Shown: positions 44,460 to 55,139, numbered from the stretch's first letter. The stretch is 64,000 bases of DNA from Chloroflexia bacterium (GCA_016928715.1 JAFGKG010000219.1:1-64000); one strand, 5' to 3'. The notes: generated by a model not told the origin, from the letters alone. A program made the numbers and translations.

Positions 44460-47400
44460 CTATTCTCTTTCGATACCAGAGAGGTTGATCCCCTCCAGCC
44501 CAATCAGGGGCCGAGTTTGTTGCCCCGCGTTGTCAATATCCACTGCCGCCTCATCGTCGCCATAGATCTCGACCGACAATCCCAAGCTTTGCAGTTCCTT
44601 GACCAACACCTTAAAGGCCTCAGGGATACCCACCTCCTGAATGGGCTCCCCTTTGACAATCGCCTCATAGGTCTTGCTGCGGCCATTGATATCATCGGAC
44701 TTGACCGTGAGCATTTCTTGCAGCGTATAAGCCGCCCCATAAGCCTCCAGCGCCCAGACCTCCATCTCGCCAAAGCGCTGCCCACCGAACTGGGCTTTGC
44801 CGCCCAGGGGCTGCTGGGTGACCAGGGAATAGGGGCCGGTAGAGCGGGCGTGGATTTTGTCCTCCACCAGGTGGGCCAGCTTCATCATATAGATATAGCC
44901 CACCGCGACAGGATTTTCAAAGGGCTCTCCGGTGCGGCCATCGTAGAGCGTGATCTTGCCATTATCGGGGAGGCCGGCTTTTACCAGCATATCTTCGATA
45001 TCCCTTTCCTCGGCGCCGTCAAAGACGGGGGTGGCGACCTTGATCCCCAATCTGAGTGCGGCCCAGCCGAGATGGGTCTCGAGTAGCTGCCCAATGTTCA
45101 TGCGCGAGGGCACGCCCAGCGGGTTGAGGACAATATCCACCGGCGTACCATCGGGCAGAAAGGGCATATCTTCAACGGGCAGGATACGCGAGATGACGCC
45201 CTTGTTGCCGTGCCGCCCGGCCATCTTGTCCCCGGCGGCGATTTTACGCCGCTGGGCAATGAGGACCCGCACCATCGTGTGCACGCCAACCGAGAGTTCG
45301 TCGCCCTGGTCGCGGGAAAATATCTTGACATCAATCACCCGGCCGGAGACCCCATGGGGAACCCGCAGGGAAGAATCCCGCACCTCGCGGGCCTTTTCTC
45401 CAAAGATCGCCCGCAGCAGGCGCTCCTCGGCGGTCAGGTCCGTCTCTCCCTTGGGCGTGATCTTGCCCACCAGGATCTCACCCGGCCCGACCTCGGCCCC
45501 GATATAAACCACGCCGGCTTCGTCCAGATTGGCGAGCAGGTCCTGACCTACATTGGGGATATCCCGGGTAATCTCCTCCGGGCCCAACTTGGTATCGCGG
45601 GCCTCACATTCGTACTTTTCGATGTGCACGGAGGTATAGACGTCCTCCCGTTCCAGCCGCTCGCTGATGAGGATGGCGTCCTCAAAGTTACCTCCCTCCC
45701 AGGGCAAAAAGGCCACCAGGACGTTGCGCCCCAAGGCCAGTTCTCCATTGTCGGTAGAAGGCCCATCGGCGATGACCTGCCCGGCGACCACCCCATCCCC
45801 CTTTTGCACAATCGGCCGCTGGTGAATGCAGGTATCCTGATTGGAACGACGGAATCCAATCAGCGGATAGGTGCGCTCAAAACCATCCTCTTCCCGCACC
45901 AGGATTTCGTCGGCCACCGCCCGCAGCACCTCGCCGTCAGCGGCGGCAATAGCCACCAGGCCGGAATCACGGGCCGCCTGGTACTCCATGCCCGTACCGA
46001 CCAGGGGCGATTCCGGCACCAGCAGGGGCACGGCCTGTCGCTGCATGTTGGAACCCATCAGGGCACGGTTGGCATCGTCATGTTCCAGGAAGGGGATCAG
46101 GGCCGTGGATACCGAAACAACCTGTTTGGGCGACACATCCATAAAGTCGATTTGGTCGGCGCGCTCCAGGGTGGGCCGGGAACCTCGCCGGGCCGTGACC
46201 CGCTCGTCGATGAAGCGATTGCGCTCGTCCAGGCGGGCATTGGCTTGGGCAATGGTATACCGATCGTCCTCGTCGGCGGAGAGATAGGTGATCTCTTGGC
46301 TTACCGTCGGATGCACCGCAATGCGTTTCAAGGGCAGCGCCGCGATCCGCTTGCTCAGGGCCTCGTCAATTTCTGTGCCGGCTGCCGCGACCAACTCGCC
46401 GCTCTGCGGATCGGTTACGTCCTGGCGCAACAGATGCCCTTCCAGGAGTACCGCCCGGTTCTCCAACTCGCGGACGACCCGGCGATAGGGGGTCTCGATA
46501 AAACCAAGCGGGTTAACCCGCCCATAGGTCGCCAGGCTGCCAATCAAGCCGATGTTGGGGCCCTCGGGGGTTTCTACCGGACAAATACGCCCATAGTGTG
46601 AATGGTGCACATCTCGGACCTCAAAGCCGGCCCGATCACGGGAAAGGCCACCCGGCCCCAGCGCCGAAAGGCGCCGCTTGTGGGTCAACTCGGCCAAGGG
46701 GTTGGTCTGGTCCATGAACTGGGAAAGCTGGCTGCCACCAAAGAATTCTCGAATCGCCGCCACCAGCGGTCGAATGTTGATCAGACGATTGGGCATCACT
46801 GTTTCGGGCTCGCTCATGGTCATCCGCTCACGGATGATGCGCTCTATGCGCAGCAAGCCAATACGGAATTGGTTCTGCACGAGCTCGCCCACCGTGCGGA
46901 CCCGGCGATTGCCCAGATGGTCAATATCATCCGGTTCGCCCCAACCATTGTTCAGACGGATCAGCTCTTCAACGATGCGAATAATGTCCGCCGTAACCAG
47001 GGTGCGCTGGTTCAAGGGCGGCGGATCCTGATGCCCACTGATCACGCGCACGTAAAAGCGGCTGCAAAGATGCTCAAACTCGTATTCCGCAGGACCAATC
47101 CAAAGGTCCTGGCCCTCTTGACACATCTCGCAGCCCGGGCAGATGTACCAGCCGCACTCGGGGCACATCTCGACTTTGCTCGAGTCAATCAAATGGGCCT
47201 CATCCCGCCAGCAGGTCACGGATTCCCCACTCAGGGCCAGTTCTACCACCTCTTGGGTCTGGGCCCGCAGTGCTTTTATCTCGTTCTCTTCCAGGCTGAG
47301 CCCCCCCCTGGCCCGCTCCAACCACCAGACGCGCTGCTGCACCATGTCATCAACAAGTTCTTGATCCGCCCCATGCTCGCGGGCCTGCTGCCAAAGATCC

Positions 47401-48380
47401 AGCCAGGCGCGCCGGCGCTCCAAACCCTCTCGGACCTCCGGCTCCAGCGTGCGATTCTCCCACAAGCGGCGGTTCAATTTGTAGCGTCCGACCTTGGCCA
47501 GGTTGTAACGCCGCTCATCAAAGAGCATGCTCTCCAGTAAATTGCGCGCATTGTCCAAAGTAGGGGGATCGCCGGGACGAAGCCGCCGATAGATTTCCAG
47601 CAATGCCTCCGGCTGGTCCGTACTGGGATCCCGGCCCAGCGTGGCCTCGATAAAGGAACGATCCGTCGAGGTATCCACATGTTGGAAAAGAGCCCGAAGC
47701 TCGTCATCCGTATCGTAGCCCAACGCTCGCAATAGAATGGTCACCGGGATTTTGCGCCGCCGATCCATCTTGACCGAGAGAACATTGCGGCGATTGGTCT
47801 CGAAATCCAGCCAGGCTCCCCGCGCCGGAATCAACTTGGCTGCGTACAGGGGCAAACCATCGCGGGTCTCGTCCTTGAACTGAAAATAGCAACCCGGGGA
47901 ACGGACCAACTGGGAGACCACCACCCGCTCAGCCCCGTTGATGATAAAGGTAGCCCGGTTGGTCATCCAGGGAAAATCACCACAAAAAATCTCTTGCTCC
48001 CGGACCTCACCCGACTCTTTGATGTGGAGTTGGACTTGAACGCGCAGAGGACGAGCGTAGGTGGCATCCCGTTCCCGGGCCTCGCTCTCACTGTAACGGG
48101 GCTCCCCAAAGTAATAGTGCAAAAAGTACAGCTCCATCTTGCGCCCGGTGAAATCCTGTACCGGCGAGATCTCGGTAAAAATCTGCTGCAGGCCCTCCTC
48201 GACAAACCAATGGAAGGACTCCAACTGGGTCTGGATCAGGTGGGGCATGGGTAAAATTTCAGGGATCCGCGAGAAGGAATGCCGCTCGGGTCGCTTGACC
48301 TCTCGAATGGGGTGCTGTGGACCCGGTAAAGAATCCTCTACCGTCACAGACTGTTCAGGAGTACGAACAACAACGGACAT
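44460..48380 (-). CDS. rpoB: DNA-directed RNA polymerase subunit beta
   Basis: This 1306-residue second-largest subunit has family stretches throughout: the rifampicin pocket [20 protein letters not shown] with [17 protein letters not shown] (no known resistance change), [35 protein letters not shown], and C-terminal [20 protein letters not shown]. Residues about 310-458 hold an insertion of about 140 residues not found in E. coli beta, between KLNRRL and LVTADII. It contains helices and a Cys cluster (C406, C409, C414, C417, C420 in [16 protein letters not shown]), likely a metal-binding knuckle. ATG 48380 follows GGAGG. No clear promoter was found in the 118 bp before the divergent promoter at 48497; rplJ/rplL are not adjacent. 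Confidence 0.98.
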   Translation of the reverse strand: MSVVVRTPEQSVTVEDSLPGPQHPIREVKRPERHSFSRIPEILPMPHLIQTQLESFHWFVEEGLQQIFTEISPVQDFTGRKMELYFLHYYFGEPRYSESEARERDATYARPLRVQVQLHIKESGEVREQEIFCGDFPWMTNRATFIINGAERVVVSQLVRSPGCYFQFKDETRDGLPLYAAKLIPARGAWLDFETNRRNVLSVKMDRRRKIPVTILLRALGYDTDDELRALFQHVDTSTDRSFIEATLGRDPSTDQPEALLEIYRRLRPGDPPTLDNARNLLESMLFDERRYNLAKVGRYKLNRRLWENRTLEPEVREGLERRRAWLDLWQQAREHGADQELVDDMVQQRVWWLERARGGLSLEENEIKALRAQTQEVVELALSGESVTCWRDEAHLIDSSKVEMCPECGWYICPGCEMCQEGQDLWIGPAEYEFEHLCSRFYVRVISGHQDPPPLNQRTLVTADIIRIVEELIRLNNGWGEPDDIDHLGNRRVRTVGELVQNQFRIGLLRIERIIRERMTMSEPETVMPNRLINIRPLVAAIREFFGGSQLSQFMDQTNPLAELTHKRRLSALGPGGLSRDRAGFEVRDVHHSHYGRICPVETPEGPNIGLIGSLATYGRVNPLGFIETPYRRVVRELENRAVLLEGHLLRQDVTDPQSGELVAAAGTEIDEALSKRIAALPLKRIAVHPTVSQEITYLSADEDDRYTIAQANARLDERNRFIDERVTARRGSRPTLERADQIDFMDVSPKQVVSVSTALIPFLEHDDANRALMGSNMQRQAVPLLVPESPLVGTGMEYQAARDSGLVAIAAADGEVLRAVADEILVREEDGFERTYPLIGFRRSNQDTCIHQRPIVQKGDGVVAGQVIADGPSTDNGELALGRNVLVAFLPWEGGNFEDAILISERLEREDVYTSVHIEKYECEARDTKLGPEEITRDIPNVGQDLLANLDEAGVVYIGAEVGPGEILVGKITPKGETDLTAEERLLRAIFGEKAREVRDSSLRVPHGVSGRVIDVKIFSRDQGDELSVGVHTMVRVLIAQRRKIAAGDKMAGRHGNKGVISRILPVEDMPFLPDGTPVDIVLNPLGVPSRMNIGQLLETHLGWAALRLGIKVATPVFDGAEERDIEDMLVKAGLPDNGKITLYDGRTGEPFENPVAVGYIYMMKLAHLVEDKIHARSTGPYSLVTQQPLGGKAQFGGQRFGEMEVWALEAYGAAYTLQEMLTVKSDDINGRSKTYEAIVKGEPIQEVGIPEAFKVLVKELQSLGLSVEIYGDDEAAVDIDNAGQQTRPLIGLEGINLSGIERE

Positions 48381-48496
48381 TCAACGCCTCCACAGTGTTA
48401 AGGCCGGTCCTCACAGACCAGGCGAGCTTTTCGATAGGTTGGGGGTACCGTTCTTTAGGGGGATAAAACACCAACGAACCGCCCATCCAGTAGCAC

Positions 48497-48525
48497 TGGA
48501 CAGGAACCTTGGTTTTGTGTATAAT
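48497..48525 (+). promoter_or_regulatory. Sigma70 promoter for the glycoside hydrolase-O-antigen ligase gene
   Basis: Plus strand: -35 TGGACA (48497-48502), 17-bp spacer, -10 TATAAT (48520-48525). The leader is about 155 nt to the ATG at 48688. The 306-bp stretch 48381-48687 otherwise holds the rpoB ribosome site and no other recognised element. Confidence 0.72.
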
Positions 48526-48687
48526 ACCCTTGATCCAGGAAAGCACATCGCTTGGAGAGAATGCCCCAGAGACCTGTTGGTCCAGGTATGTTTTTGCGAG
48601 GAAACAGGAACTCAAATCTTGCCGCCTACCGCTCGGTTTCCGTTCCTGGCAACGTACCAATTTTTGTGCCCCACCCCCGAGGACACA

Positions 48688-51600
48688 ATGCCCCACTTTA
48701 AGAAAACTTCAATCGAACAGTATACCATAAAAAGAATTATTTGTCAACTCACCGCCTTGACCATTCTAACGAGCCTGCTGGCGACGCTGCTGGCCGCCGT
48801 CGTCTGGCTGGATAACAACTATAACCGCGGGGTCTCCTGGGGGCCAGAGCTGCCCCGCATCGCCCAAGCCGACGTACATCCCTTGGGCGTCAACCTCTTT
48901 TTGGACCGCGAGCCGGCAGAGAGCAACATCCGCCGCACTCTGAAGCTGACGCAGGACATGGGCGCTCATTGGGTCAAGCAGCTCTTCCCCTGGGACCAAA
49001 TCGAGCCCACGGCCAAGGGGGACTTTTGGGACGAGCGCTACGGCCACAGCACCTGGTCCCATTATGATCTCATCGTCCAGCTCTGCCAGGAGCATAACCT
49101 GTCCTTGATCGTCCGCCTGGACCGTCCACCCGAGTGGGCCCGCCAGGAGGCACTGCGCAACCCGACCCTGCAGGCAGCCCTACAGGAAAACCCAGCCCTC
49201 GATATCACGGGACCCCCGGACCACCTCTCCGATTATGGCGATTTTGTCTATGCCGTCGTCTCCCGCTATCGGGGCCAGATCCACTACGTCCAAATCTGGA
49301 ACGAACCCAATCTGGCCAATGAATGGAACTGGGACGCCATCGATCCAGAGCACTTTGTCGAGCTACTGCGCATCGCTTACAGCCGCGCCAAAGAGGCCGA
49401 TCCGGACGTGCAGGTGATCTTTCCCAGCCTGGCCCCCAATGATGGCCGCGATCCCCGTCACATGAGTGACCTGGAGTTTTTAAAACGAGTTTATGAGGCC
49501 GGCGGGGGAGGCTATTTTGACATCATGTCCGCCCAGCTCTATGGCCTGGGCCAACCCCCCACAGAGCACTCCCCCCTAGGTCTGGACCGAACCCAGGGGC
49601 GCTTACTGACCCGCACGGACGTCTCGCGCATTGTCCTGCTGCGCGAGATCATGGAGCAGCACGGAGATTGGGACAAGGCTATCTGGATCGGCGAACTGGG
49701 CTGGAATGCTGTCCCCAATGATTGGGCCGGCCAAGCCAGTCCATGGGGCGCCTCCGTCGACGAGCAGACCAAAGGCCGCTACATCACAGCCGCCCTAGAC
49801 CGTTCCCTGCACGAATGGCCCTGGGCAGGCGTGCACAACCTCTGGTTCCTGCACTGGGATGGCCCTGCGCCCAAGGCGGATGACCCCACACCCTTTTTTG
49901 CCCTGGTGGACCATGATTACAATGCATTGCCGGCCTACGCGGCTGTGCAAAAGTGGGCCACCCAGGGCATTCCCCTCGGCGTGGGCTATCACCGTCTCCC
50001 GCCCCAATCCGGCCTGGACCTGCGCTTTGTGGGGACCCGCCTGGACCTGCTGCTGCCGGCGAACGATGACGCCCAGGGGCTAGAGTTCATTGTGGATGGC
50101 GTCCGCCAAGAGCCGCACTTTTGGCGCTATGAGGGCACCGAGTCTCGCTACATCGTCGCCCGGGACCTGCCGGATACAACGCATACACTGCGGCTGTCCG
50201 CCCCAGCCGGGCTCTCCTGGTCTTGCTACGTCGTGCGCGAACAGCCCTGGCCCTGGCTTTTCCCCAGCCTGAGCGCCCTCCTGGCCATCGCCCTGCTCAT
50301 CAGCGTGATCCTCCTACTGCGACGCCTGCCGGCCAGCCTGGCCGCGCTCTGGACCTGGGCCTGGCGCGCCAGGGCCCGCTTCCACGCCTGCCCGAACGCG
50401 CTGCAGAACGGACTGATCCTCGGCGGTATGGCCCTGAGCCTGCTCCTGTTCTACCTCCTGCGCGGGCAGCCCTCCCTCCTGGCCCTGCCGGCCGCCCTAT
50501 TGCTGTTAGCCGCCCAGGTCCTCTTGGCCCTGCTGCGCCTCGACCTGGCCCTGCTGGCCGCGGTTTTCTTTATCCCCCTCTACGCCCAACCCGTCCAGTT
50601 CGCCGGACGGCAGTTCGCCCCCTTTGAGCTGATCATCCTGGCCTGCCTGGCCGCGGCCGGCCTGGAACTGCTGCGCTCGGACCGCCGGCGCGCTTTTCTA
50701 GCCCGGCTGAACCTCTCGCAACTGCTGCCAGCCCTGCTCTTTATGTTAGTCTGCGCCGGTTCCCTGCTCTGGTCGACCGATCGCTCCTTCGTCACCGACG
50801 AGGGGATCGGCCTGCTGCGAATTTCCCTGCGCGAGTTCCGCGTCACCGTGCTGGAACCTTTCCTGCTCTACCCCCTGCTGCTGCTGGCCCTGCCCCGGCT
50901 CCGTTCGGCCGGCGCGCCGGTCGGCAGTCCGGAACGAGAAGCACAACTGCAGCAACAGCATCGGCAGGCGGGACAATTCTGGTGGCCCATCGACGCCCTG
51001 GTCTTCAGCGCTGCCTTGGTCTCGCTGGGGGGGATCGTGCAGGTGCTCAACCCCGCCCTGCACGCCGAGGTCGCCGATGGCGTACGCCGGGCCAGCTCGG
51101 TCTATGGGACCTTTTCGCCCAACAACCTGGCCCTCTTTTTGGGCCGGGTGCTGGCCCTGGCCGCCGCTGGCGGGATCTTTTTGGCACGGGGCCGGCGCAA
51201 GCGGCTGTACCTGGCCGCGCTGCCCCTGCTGGGAACCGCCTTTTTGCTGACCTACTCTCGGAGCGGGCTCATCGCCTTGGCCCTGCTGCTGCTGTTCTAC
51301 GGCCTCCAGGTCAGCCGATTGCTGCTCTGGGCGGAACTGGGACTGGGTGCCGCAGGGTCTCTTTTCCTCTGGCTGACCGGGGGCCTGCAACGTCTACTGG
51401 CCACAGATACCCTGGGCAACCGCCTGACCATGTGGCGCAGGGCCTGGGTCCTGGTACGCGAGCACCCCTGGCTGGGCCTCGGCCTGGATGCATTTTACCA
51501 TCACTACCACCGACGTTATCCCGAGCTGGGAGCAGAAGCCTACTGGACGCCGCATAATGTTGTACTGGAATTTTGGACGCGCTTGGGCCTGTTGGGGCTC

Positions 51601-51813
51601 GCCGGGGCGGCCTGGCTCTATGGGGCCTTTTTCGCCCGGGCCGGCCGGCTCTACCGGCAACTGCAGGATCCCCAGATGCGCTGCCTGCTGCTGGGGCTCT
51701 TGGGAAGCGTGGTCTATGGACTGGCCCATGGCCTGCTGGACGGCACCTTTTTTGCCCCAGACTGGGCGGCCCTCTTTTGGCTGGCCTACGGCCTGGTGGC
51801 CGCACTGCCCTAA
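48688..51813 (+). CDS. Fusion of glycoside hydrolase (TIM barrel) and O-antigen ligase/polymerase
   Basis: This is a 1041-residue membrane protein. The N-terminus has one membrane anchor (about residues 20-45). Residues about 70-430 look like a clan GH-A glycoside hydrolase: HWVKQLFPWDQIEPT, the acid/base E206 in QIWNEPNLANEW, and the nucleophile E336 in IWIGELGWNA, 130 residues apart. A small beta domain follows to about 510. The last about 520 residues are a Wzy/WaaL-type membrane domain with around ten hydrophobic segments, a YGTFSPNNLALFLGRVL loop and the RLTMWRRAWVLVREHPWLG motif of the Wzy_C family. Start ATG 48688 is chosen because it follows GAGGACACA and the promoter; longer readings would overlap rpoB. 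The fusion implies a glycan cut or trimmed outside the cell and then polymerised or ligated. Confidence 0.82.
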   Translation: MPHFKKTSIEQYTIKRIICQLTALTILTSLLATLLAAVVWLDNNYNRGVSWGPELPRIAQADVHPLGVNLFLDREPAESNIRRTLKLTQDMGAHWVKQLFPWDQIEPTAKGDFWDERYGHSTWSHYDLIVQLCQEHNLSLIVRLDRPPEWARQEALRNPTLQAALQENPALDITGPPDHLSDYGDFVYAVVSRYRGQIHYVQIWNEPNLANEWNWDAIDPEHFVELLRIAYSRAKEADPDVQVIFPSLAPNDGRDPRHMSDLEFLKRVYEAGGGGYFDIMSAQLYGLGQPPTEHSPLGLDRTQGRLLTRTDVSRIVLLREIMEQHGDWDKAIWIGELGWNAVPNDWAGQASPWGASVDEQTKGRYITAALDRSLHEWPWAGVHNLWFLHWDGPAPKADDPTPFFALVDHDYNALPAYAAVQKWATQGIPLGVGYHRLPPQSGLDLRFVGTRLDLLLPANDDAQGLEFIVDGVRQEPHFWRYEGTESRYIVARDLPDTTHTLRLSAPAGLSWSCYVVREQPWPWLFPSLSALLAIALLISVILLLRRLPASLAALWTWAWRARARFHACPNALQNGLILGGMALSLLLFYLLRGQPSLLALPAALLLLAAQVLLALLRLDLALLAAVFFIPLYAQPVQFAGRQFAPFELIILACLAAAGLELLRSDRRRAFLARLNLSQLLPALLFMLVCAGSLLWSTDRSFVTDEGIGLLRISLREFRVTVLEPFLLYPLLLLALPRLRSAGAPVGSPEREAQLQQQHRQAGQFWWPIDALVFSAALVSLGGIVQVLNPALHAEVADGVRRASSVYGTFSPNNLALFLGRVLALAAAGGIFLARGRRKRLYLAALPLLGTAFLLTYSRSGLIALALLLLFYGLQVSRLLLWAELGLGAAGSLFLWLTGGLQRLLATDTLGNRLTMWRRAWVLVREHPWLGLGLDAFYHHYHRRYPELGAEAYWTPHNVVLEFWTRLGLLGLAGAAWLYGAFFARAGRLYRQLQDPQMRCLLLGLLGSVVYGLAHGLLDGTFFAPDWAALFWLAYGLVAALP

Positions 51814-51828
51814 CAACGAGGGCGCTGC

Positions 51829-52539
51829 CTAGAATCCCGGCGGCCGCTCGATCGTCACCGGGGCCTCCCAGTTGGAGAACTGGAGCAGCCAAATCGTGGG
51901 GTAACCATCCTCCTGCGGCGGGGGCTCCTCAAAGCGCAGTTGGTAGATGCGCCAGTCCGCCTGCCCCACCCAGGCCTCTACCTCAACCTGTTCCGAGGTG
52001 ATGAGCCAGGCCGTCAGGGGCGCCAGCAGCTGGCCGGGGGCCTGACCACGCAGATGATAGCAGCGCACCCCCTGGATCTTTTCGTCGCCTAGTTGCTCGG
52101 ACCACTGCACCTGGGTAATCGCCGTCTCGACGCCAATCTCCCGATCAAAGAGCACCGTGGGATCAAAGCCCCAGCCTGCCGGCATGCGTTGCCACTCCCC
52201 ACTGATGGGCTTGGTCAGGAACTGCTCCGACCCGATCCCGATAAAGCGCAGATCGATAACGGCCAGACCACCGGCACCAACCTTGAGATCGGCCTGCACC
52301 CGATCTGGGCGGACCATATCCCCCTCGGCGGAGCGCAGGGACAGCGAGGACTCGGTATCGATGTAGGCCGGGCCGCCCTCCACACCAATGTTGAAATGGA
52401 GGCTTTCCAGCTCGGCCATGGCCTGGCCGGCCCGCTGGGCGATCTCTTCCATAGAGAACGCTGGGGCGCCACAGGCGAACAAGAGCAGGGCCAGCAGCAG
52501 GCTCTGCAGCCATAGAGGTCCTCGCCACCTTGGAGACAT
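51829..52539 (-). CDS. LppX/LprG-like lipoprotein
   Basis: This 236-residue exported lipoprotein has a positively charged start, a hydrophobic signal segment and the lipobox LLFACG. The mature part begins with an AQRAGQAMAELESLHFNIGVE helix-strand and continues with alternating strands (QADLKVGAGGLAVIDLRFIG, WGFDPTVLFD, GVRCYHLRG), as in LppX/LprAFG proteins that carry lipids between membranes in Mycobacteria. In other phyla the role is unproved. AGGAGG lies just before the ATG. It is the last gene of a minus-strand group with the CpXC and M23 genes. Confidence 0.75.
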   Translation of the reverse strand: MSPRWRGPLWLQSLLLALLLFACGAPAFSMEEIAQRAGQAMAELESLHFNIGVEGGPAYIDTESSLSLRSAEGDMVRPDRVQADLKVGAGGLAVIDLRFIGIGSEQFLTKPISGEWQRMPAGWGFDPTVLFDREIGVETAITQVQWSEQLGDEKIQGVRCYHLRGQAPGQLLAPLTAWLITSEQVEVEAWVGQADWRIYQLRFEEPPPQEDGYPTIWLLQFSNWEAPVTIERPPGF

Positions 52540-52572
52540 CGTTCCTCCTGTAGGCCTGTTCCGGAAACAGCT

Positions 52573-53625
52573 CTAGAGGTTCTCAATCTCTTCCAAAATT
52601 GCCCGCAGTCCGCCGGCTGACTCCGCCTGACCGGCCGCATCCATCTCTTGAGCACGCTCGTGCAGATAGTCCAGGGCTTCCTCGTTGAGCAGGATGGGGT
52701 ACTGGCTCAAGAGTTCGCCTATTTCGGCGGATGACATCTCGGGCGACAAGGTCAACAGATGCTGCTGGATCTCTTGCAGCAATTTCTCAGCCTCTTCCAG
52801 GGGCAGGCCACTGATTTTCTCCAAAAAGGCCGCCTGCAGGCCCACCCGACGACAGCGCTGCAGCAGTTGGCGGTGCTCCTGCAGCATGTCGACCGTCTCC
52901 TCATCCTGGCGATCCTGAGCATAGTCAATCATCCGGGCCAGCTCGCTGTCAGAGGGCGGGGCCAACAACTCGGGATGTGACTCCAGCATCTCTTTGGATT
53001 CCCCCCAAGTATCCAGTTGGGCAAAGGTGAGCAGGTCCTGCTGCAATTGGGATGTCGCGATGCCGGCAATCTCCAAGGCTTCGCGCAGCTCGGGCCGCTC
53101 GTCCAGAAAGGCGCTCATGCCTTCAATGGTCTCGACCTCCGCAGCCTTGAGTTCCCGCAGGGCCGTCTGCACGTGAGGCGGAAATCGACGCATCGACTGC
53201 TCCCACATCTCATCCAGAGCCGCCTCTACCGCTTGATTTCCCCCGGTCAGGTAGGCCGGCAAGAGGGGCAACGGGACAAAGACCGGCTGCTCCAGGTGGG
53301 AAACATCCGCTGCATCGGGCAGCGCCTGCTGCAGCCGTTCCAACAATTGTACAAAATCCTGGCTGTCCCGATCCCGGGTGGTTCCTTGGGAGGGGGCAAA
53401 GATCAGTTGTTCCTGGCTCGCGTCGTGGTAGAGTAGGGGTGCATCGAGCCAGCCAATGGTCTCTTGGCAGTGGGGGCACTGCACCTGGCGCAGCGTACCT
53501 GCCTGGACCTGTGCCGCCAGTTCGGGTCGCTCGACTGCGTCGACCAGGAGCCAGAGGGTGTAGCCAAAGTTTTGCTCGCAGTGGGGGCAAGTCAGCCAGA
53601 TCTCTTCATAGTGGGAAATATTCAC
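52573..53625 (-). CDS. CpXC-domain protein
   Basis: This 350-residue protein has an N-terminal CpXC domain of about 100 residues with two Cys pairs, LTCPHCEQNF and VQCPHCQETIGW, a likely zinc ribbon. The rest is a long helical acidic region with repeated short helices and no membrane segment. CpXC proteins are widespread in Chloroflexota and other phyla but their function is not known. The start is GTG 53625, 6 bases after GGAG. It follows the M23 gene by about 120 bp, with a terminator-like hairpin between them. Confidence 0.85.
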   Translation of the reverse strand: MNISHYEEIWLTCPHCEQNFGYTLWLLVDAVERPELAAQVQAGTLRQVQCPHCQETIGWLDAPLLYHDASQEQLIFAPSQGTTRDRDSQDFVQLLERLQQALPDAADVSHLEQPVFVPLPLLPAYLTGGNQAVEAALDEMWEQSMRRFPPHVQTALRELKAAEVETIEGMSAFLDERPELREALEIAGIATSQLQQDLLTFAQLDTWGESKEMLESHPELLAPPSDSELARMIDYAQDRQDEETVDMLQEHRQLLQRCRRVGLQAAFLEKISGLPLEEAEKLLQEIQQHLLTLSPEMSSAEIGELLSQYPILLNEEALDYLHERAQEMDAAGQAESAGGLRAILEEIENL

Positions 53626-53700
53626 AGCTATCTCCTTTTTAGCAGTCAGGCCTATCCGTCCAGAGCCGCAACCCAGAAAATAGCCTTCACCAACAAATTA

Positions 53701-53719
53701 GCCGCCAGCGAGTGGCGGC
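53701..53719 (-). terminator. Terminator-like hairpin after the M23 peptidase gene
   Basis: Minus strand: GCCGCCA, loop of 5, TGGCGGC, followed by TAATTTGTT, 27 bp after the stop codon at 53747. The T-run is imperfect, so termination may be partial. Confidence 0.6.
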
Positions 53720-53746
53720 CAGCAGAAACAAGCTTTGGCCAGAGGA

Positions 53747-55075
53747 TCACTGCAAATAGCTCAACGGGTCGACGTAATTGCCCTCGTAACGTATCTCAAA
53801 GTGAACATGAGAACCTGTACAATAGCCAGTGCAACCCATAAAGCCGATCAACTGGCCCCTTTCGACCCATTGCCCGGTACCCACCTCGGGGAACTGGCAC
53901 ATATGGCCATAGCGAGTCACCCAGCCCTCGCCGTGGTCGATCTCGACCATATAGCCCATATTGCCGCGCCATCCGGCATAGGACACGGTACCGGCGGCGG
54001 AGGAGTAGAGCGCCGTGCTCCAGGGGGCGGCGATATCCAGGCCGGTGTGCCAACGGGTGCCGGTCCAGCCAAAGTGGTCGGTGATGCGGCCCCAGGCCGG
54101 CCAGGAGAAGCGTTCTCCACCAGGCAGAGCGGCATAGGGTGGAGTGTTCGAGGAGGAGATATACGAAGGGGTTCCTTTATGGGTAACGGCCGGCTGAGGG
54201 ATCGGCTTGGCCGCACCGGGTACAAAGATCTCCTGCTCTACCTGCAACGTATAGGGTTCGCGCAGGTCGTTGGGCTTGTAGGCGATCATGTTCCCTTTGC
54301 GCACCCCATAGTCCTCAGCTATGCTGTCCAAAGTCTCCTCTTCTTCGACCTTGTGCAACAACCCATCCACCGGTGGAACCAATAGTTCCTGATCAATGGA
54401 CAGCACTTCGGCGCTTTCCAGATCGTTGAACCAATAGAGCGTCTCGACACTCAGGTCAAAGCGGGCGGCAATAGACCCCAGCGTGTCCCCTTCCTGCACC
54501 ACGTAGGTAATGACCTCCCCGTGCAGGGGGATTTCCGAGTTCAAATCCTGCTCCTGTTCAACCGGCATCGGCGGTGGGAGCACCTGGCGGGGCTGCGAGA
54601 TGATCACGGGCATAGGCGGGATGCTGTCATAGGCGTTCGCGGTAGCAGCAATCTCGTCGGGAACCCGCAGAATATGCCAGGAGGGATCCTTGCCGCTGGT
54701 GTTCGCCGTGATGGGTTGCGCCAGCGCTCCCCGAAAGCCGCTAAAGAACAGCATCAGGCCCAACACAAGCAACAGGACCAGGTGCGCGGGAAGGCGTTGC
54801 AAGGAAAGAAAAGAATTCCCCGACCGGGTAGGCCGGCGCTTTCGCGCCAAAAGGCCGGGGGCGGAAAAGCGCTCCCCTCTCTGTCGGAGACGGGATAGCC
54901 AAACCATCCCTCCACGCAGCCAGGGAGGCTTTTGCGAGACGGTAGAAATACCGCTGACTTGTTCTAGAGCTGAACGGGCTTCAGCTACCGCTTCCCCCAG
55001 GCAAATCCGCCGGGAGAGAGCGGCAGCAGACCGCTTTTTTTCCAGACCGCGCGAGCGCGGCGAGCGCTTCATCAT
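53747..55075 (-). CDS. LysM and M23 peptidoglycan endopeptidase
   Basis: This 442-residue cell-wall enzyme is bound to the membrane by a single segment near residues 95-115 (LVLLLVLGLMLFF) after a basic cytoplasmic tail of about 95 residues. Two LysM modules bind glycan (YVVQEGDTLGSIAARFDLS and KVEEEETLDSIAEDYGV). The C-terminal LytM/M23 domain has the zinc motifs HTGLDIAAPW and HVHFEI, and cuts peptide crosslinks, or acts as an amidase activator when degenerate; here both motifs are intact. ATG 55075 follows AAGGAG by 7 bases; a longer reading adds ten residues. A long cytoplasmic tail is unusual for this class. Confidence 0.88.
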   Translation of the reverse strand: MMKRSPRSRGLEKKRSAAALSRRICLGEAVAEARSALEQVSGISTVSQKPPWLRGGMVWLSRLRQRGERFSAPGLLARKRRPTRSGNSFLSLQRLPAHLVLLLVLGLMLFFSGFRGALAQPITANTSGKDPSWHILRVPDEIAATANAYDSIPPMPVIISQPRQVLPPPMPVEQEQDLNSEIPLHGEVITYVVQEGDTLGSIAARFDLSVETLYWFNDLESAEVLSIDQELLVPPVDGLLHKVEEEETLDSIAEDYGVRKGNMIAYKPNDLREPYTLQVEQEIFVPGAAKPIPQPAVTHKGTPSYISSSNTPPYAALPGGERFSWPAWGRITDHFGWTGTRWHTGLDIAAPWSTALYSSAAGTVSYAGWRGNMGYMVEIDHGEGWVTRYGHMCQFPEVGTGQWVERGQLIGFMGCTGYCTGSHVHFEIRYEGNYVDPLSYLQ

Positions 55076-55110
55076 CCATAGGCTCCTTATACAGGATACC
55101 CTCAAATCCT

Positions 55111-55139
55111 AGGTTACTACAACAATACGGATTTGTCAA
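55111..55139 (-). promoter_or_regulatory. Sigma70 promoter for the M23 peptidase gene
   Basis: Minus strand: -35 TTGACA (55134-55139), 17-bp spacer, -10 TAACCT (55111-55116). It diverges from the promoter at 55214-55242. Confidence 0.65.

Noticed and set aside
46635-46730. Rifampicin-resistance changes in rpoB
   Set aside because: The pocket residues in FMDQ, THKRR and LSALG read as in sensitive enzymes.
48381-48496. Promoter for rpoB
   Set aside because: No pair of boxes with sensible spacing was found on the minus strand, so none is listed although one must exist here or further upstream.
48139-48687. 183-residue N-terminal extension of the hydrolase-ligase fusion
   Set aside because: It runs antisense through the start of rpoB and over the promoter at 48497; the membrane anchor follows directly after ATG 48688.
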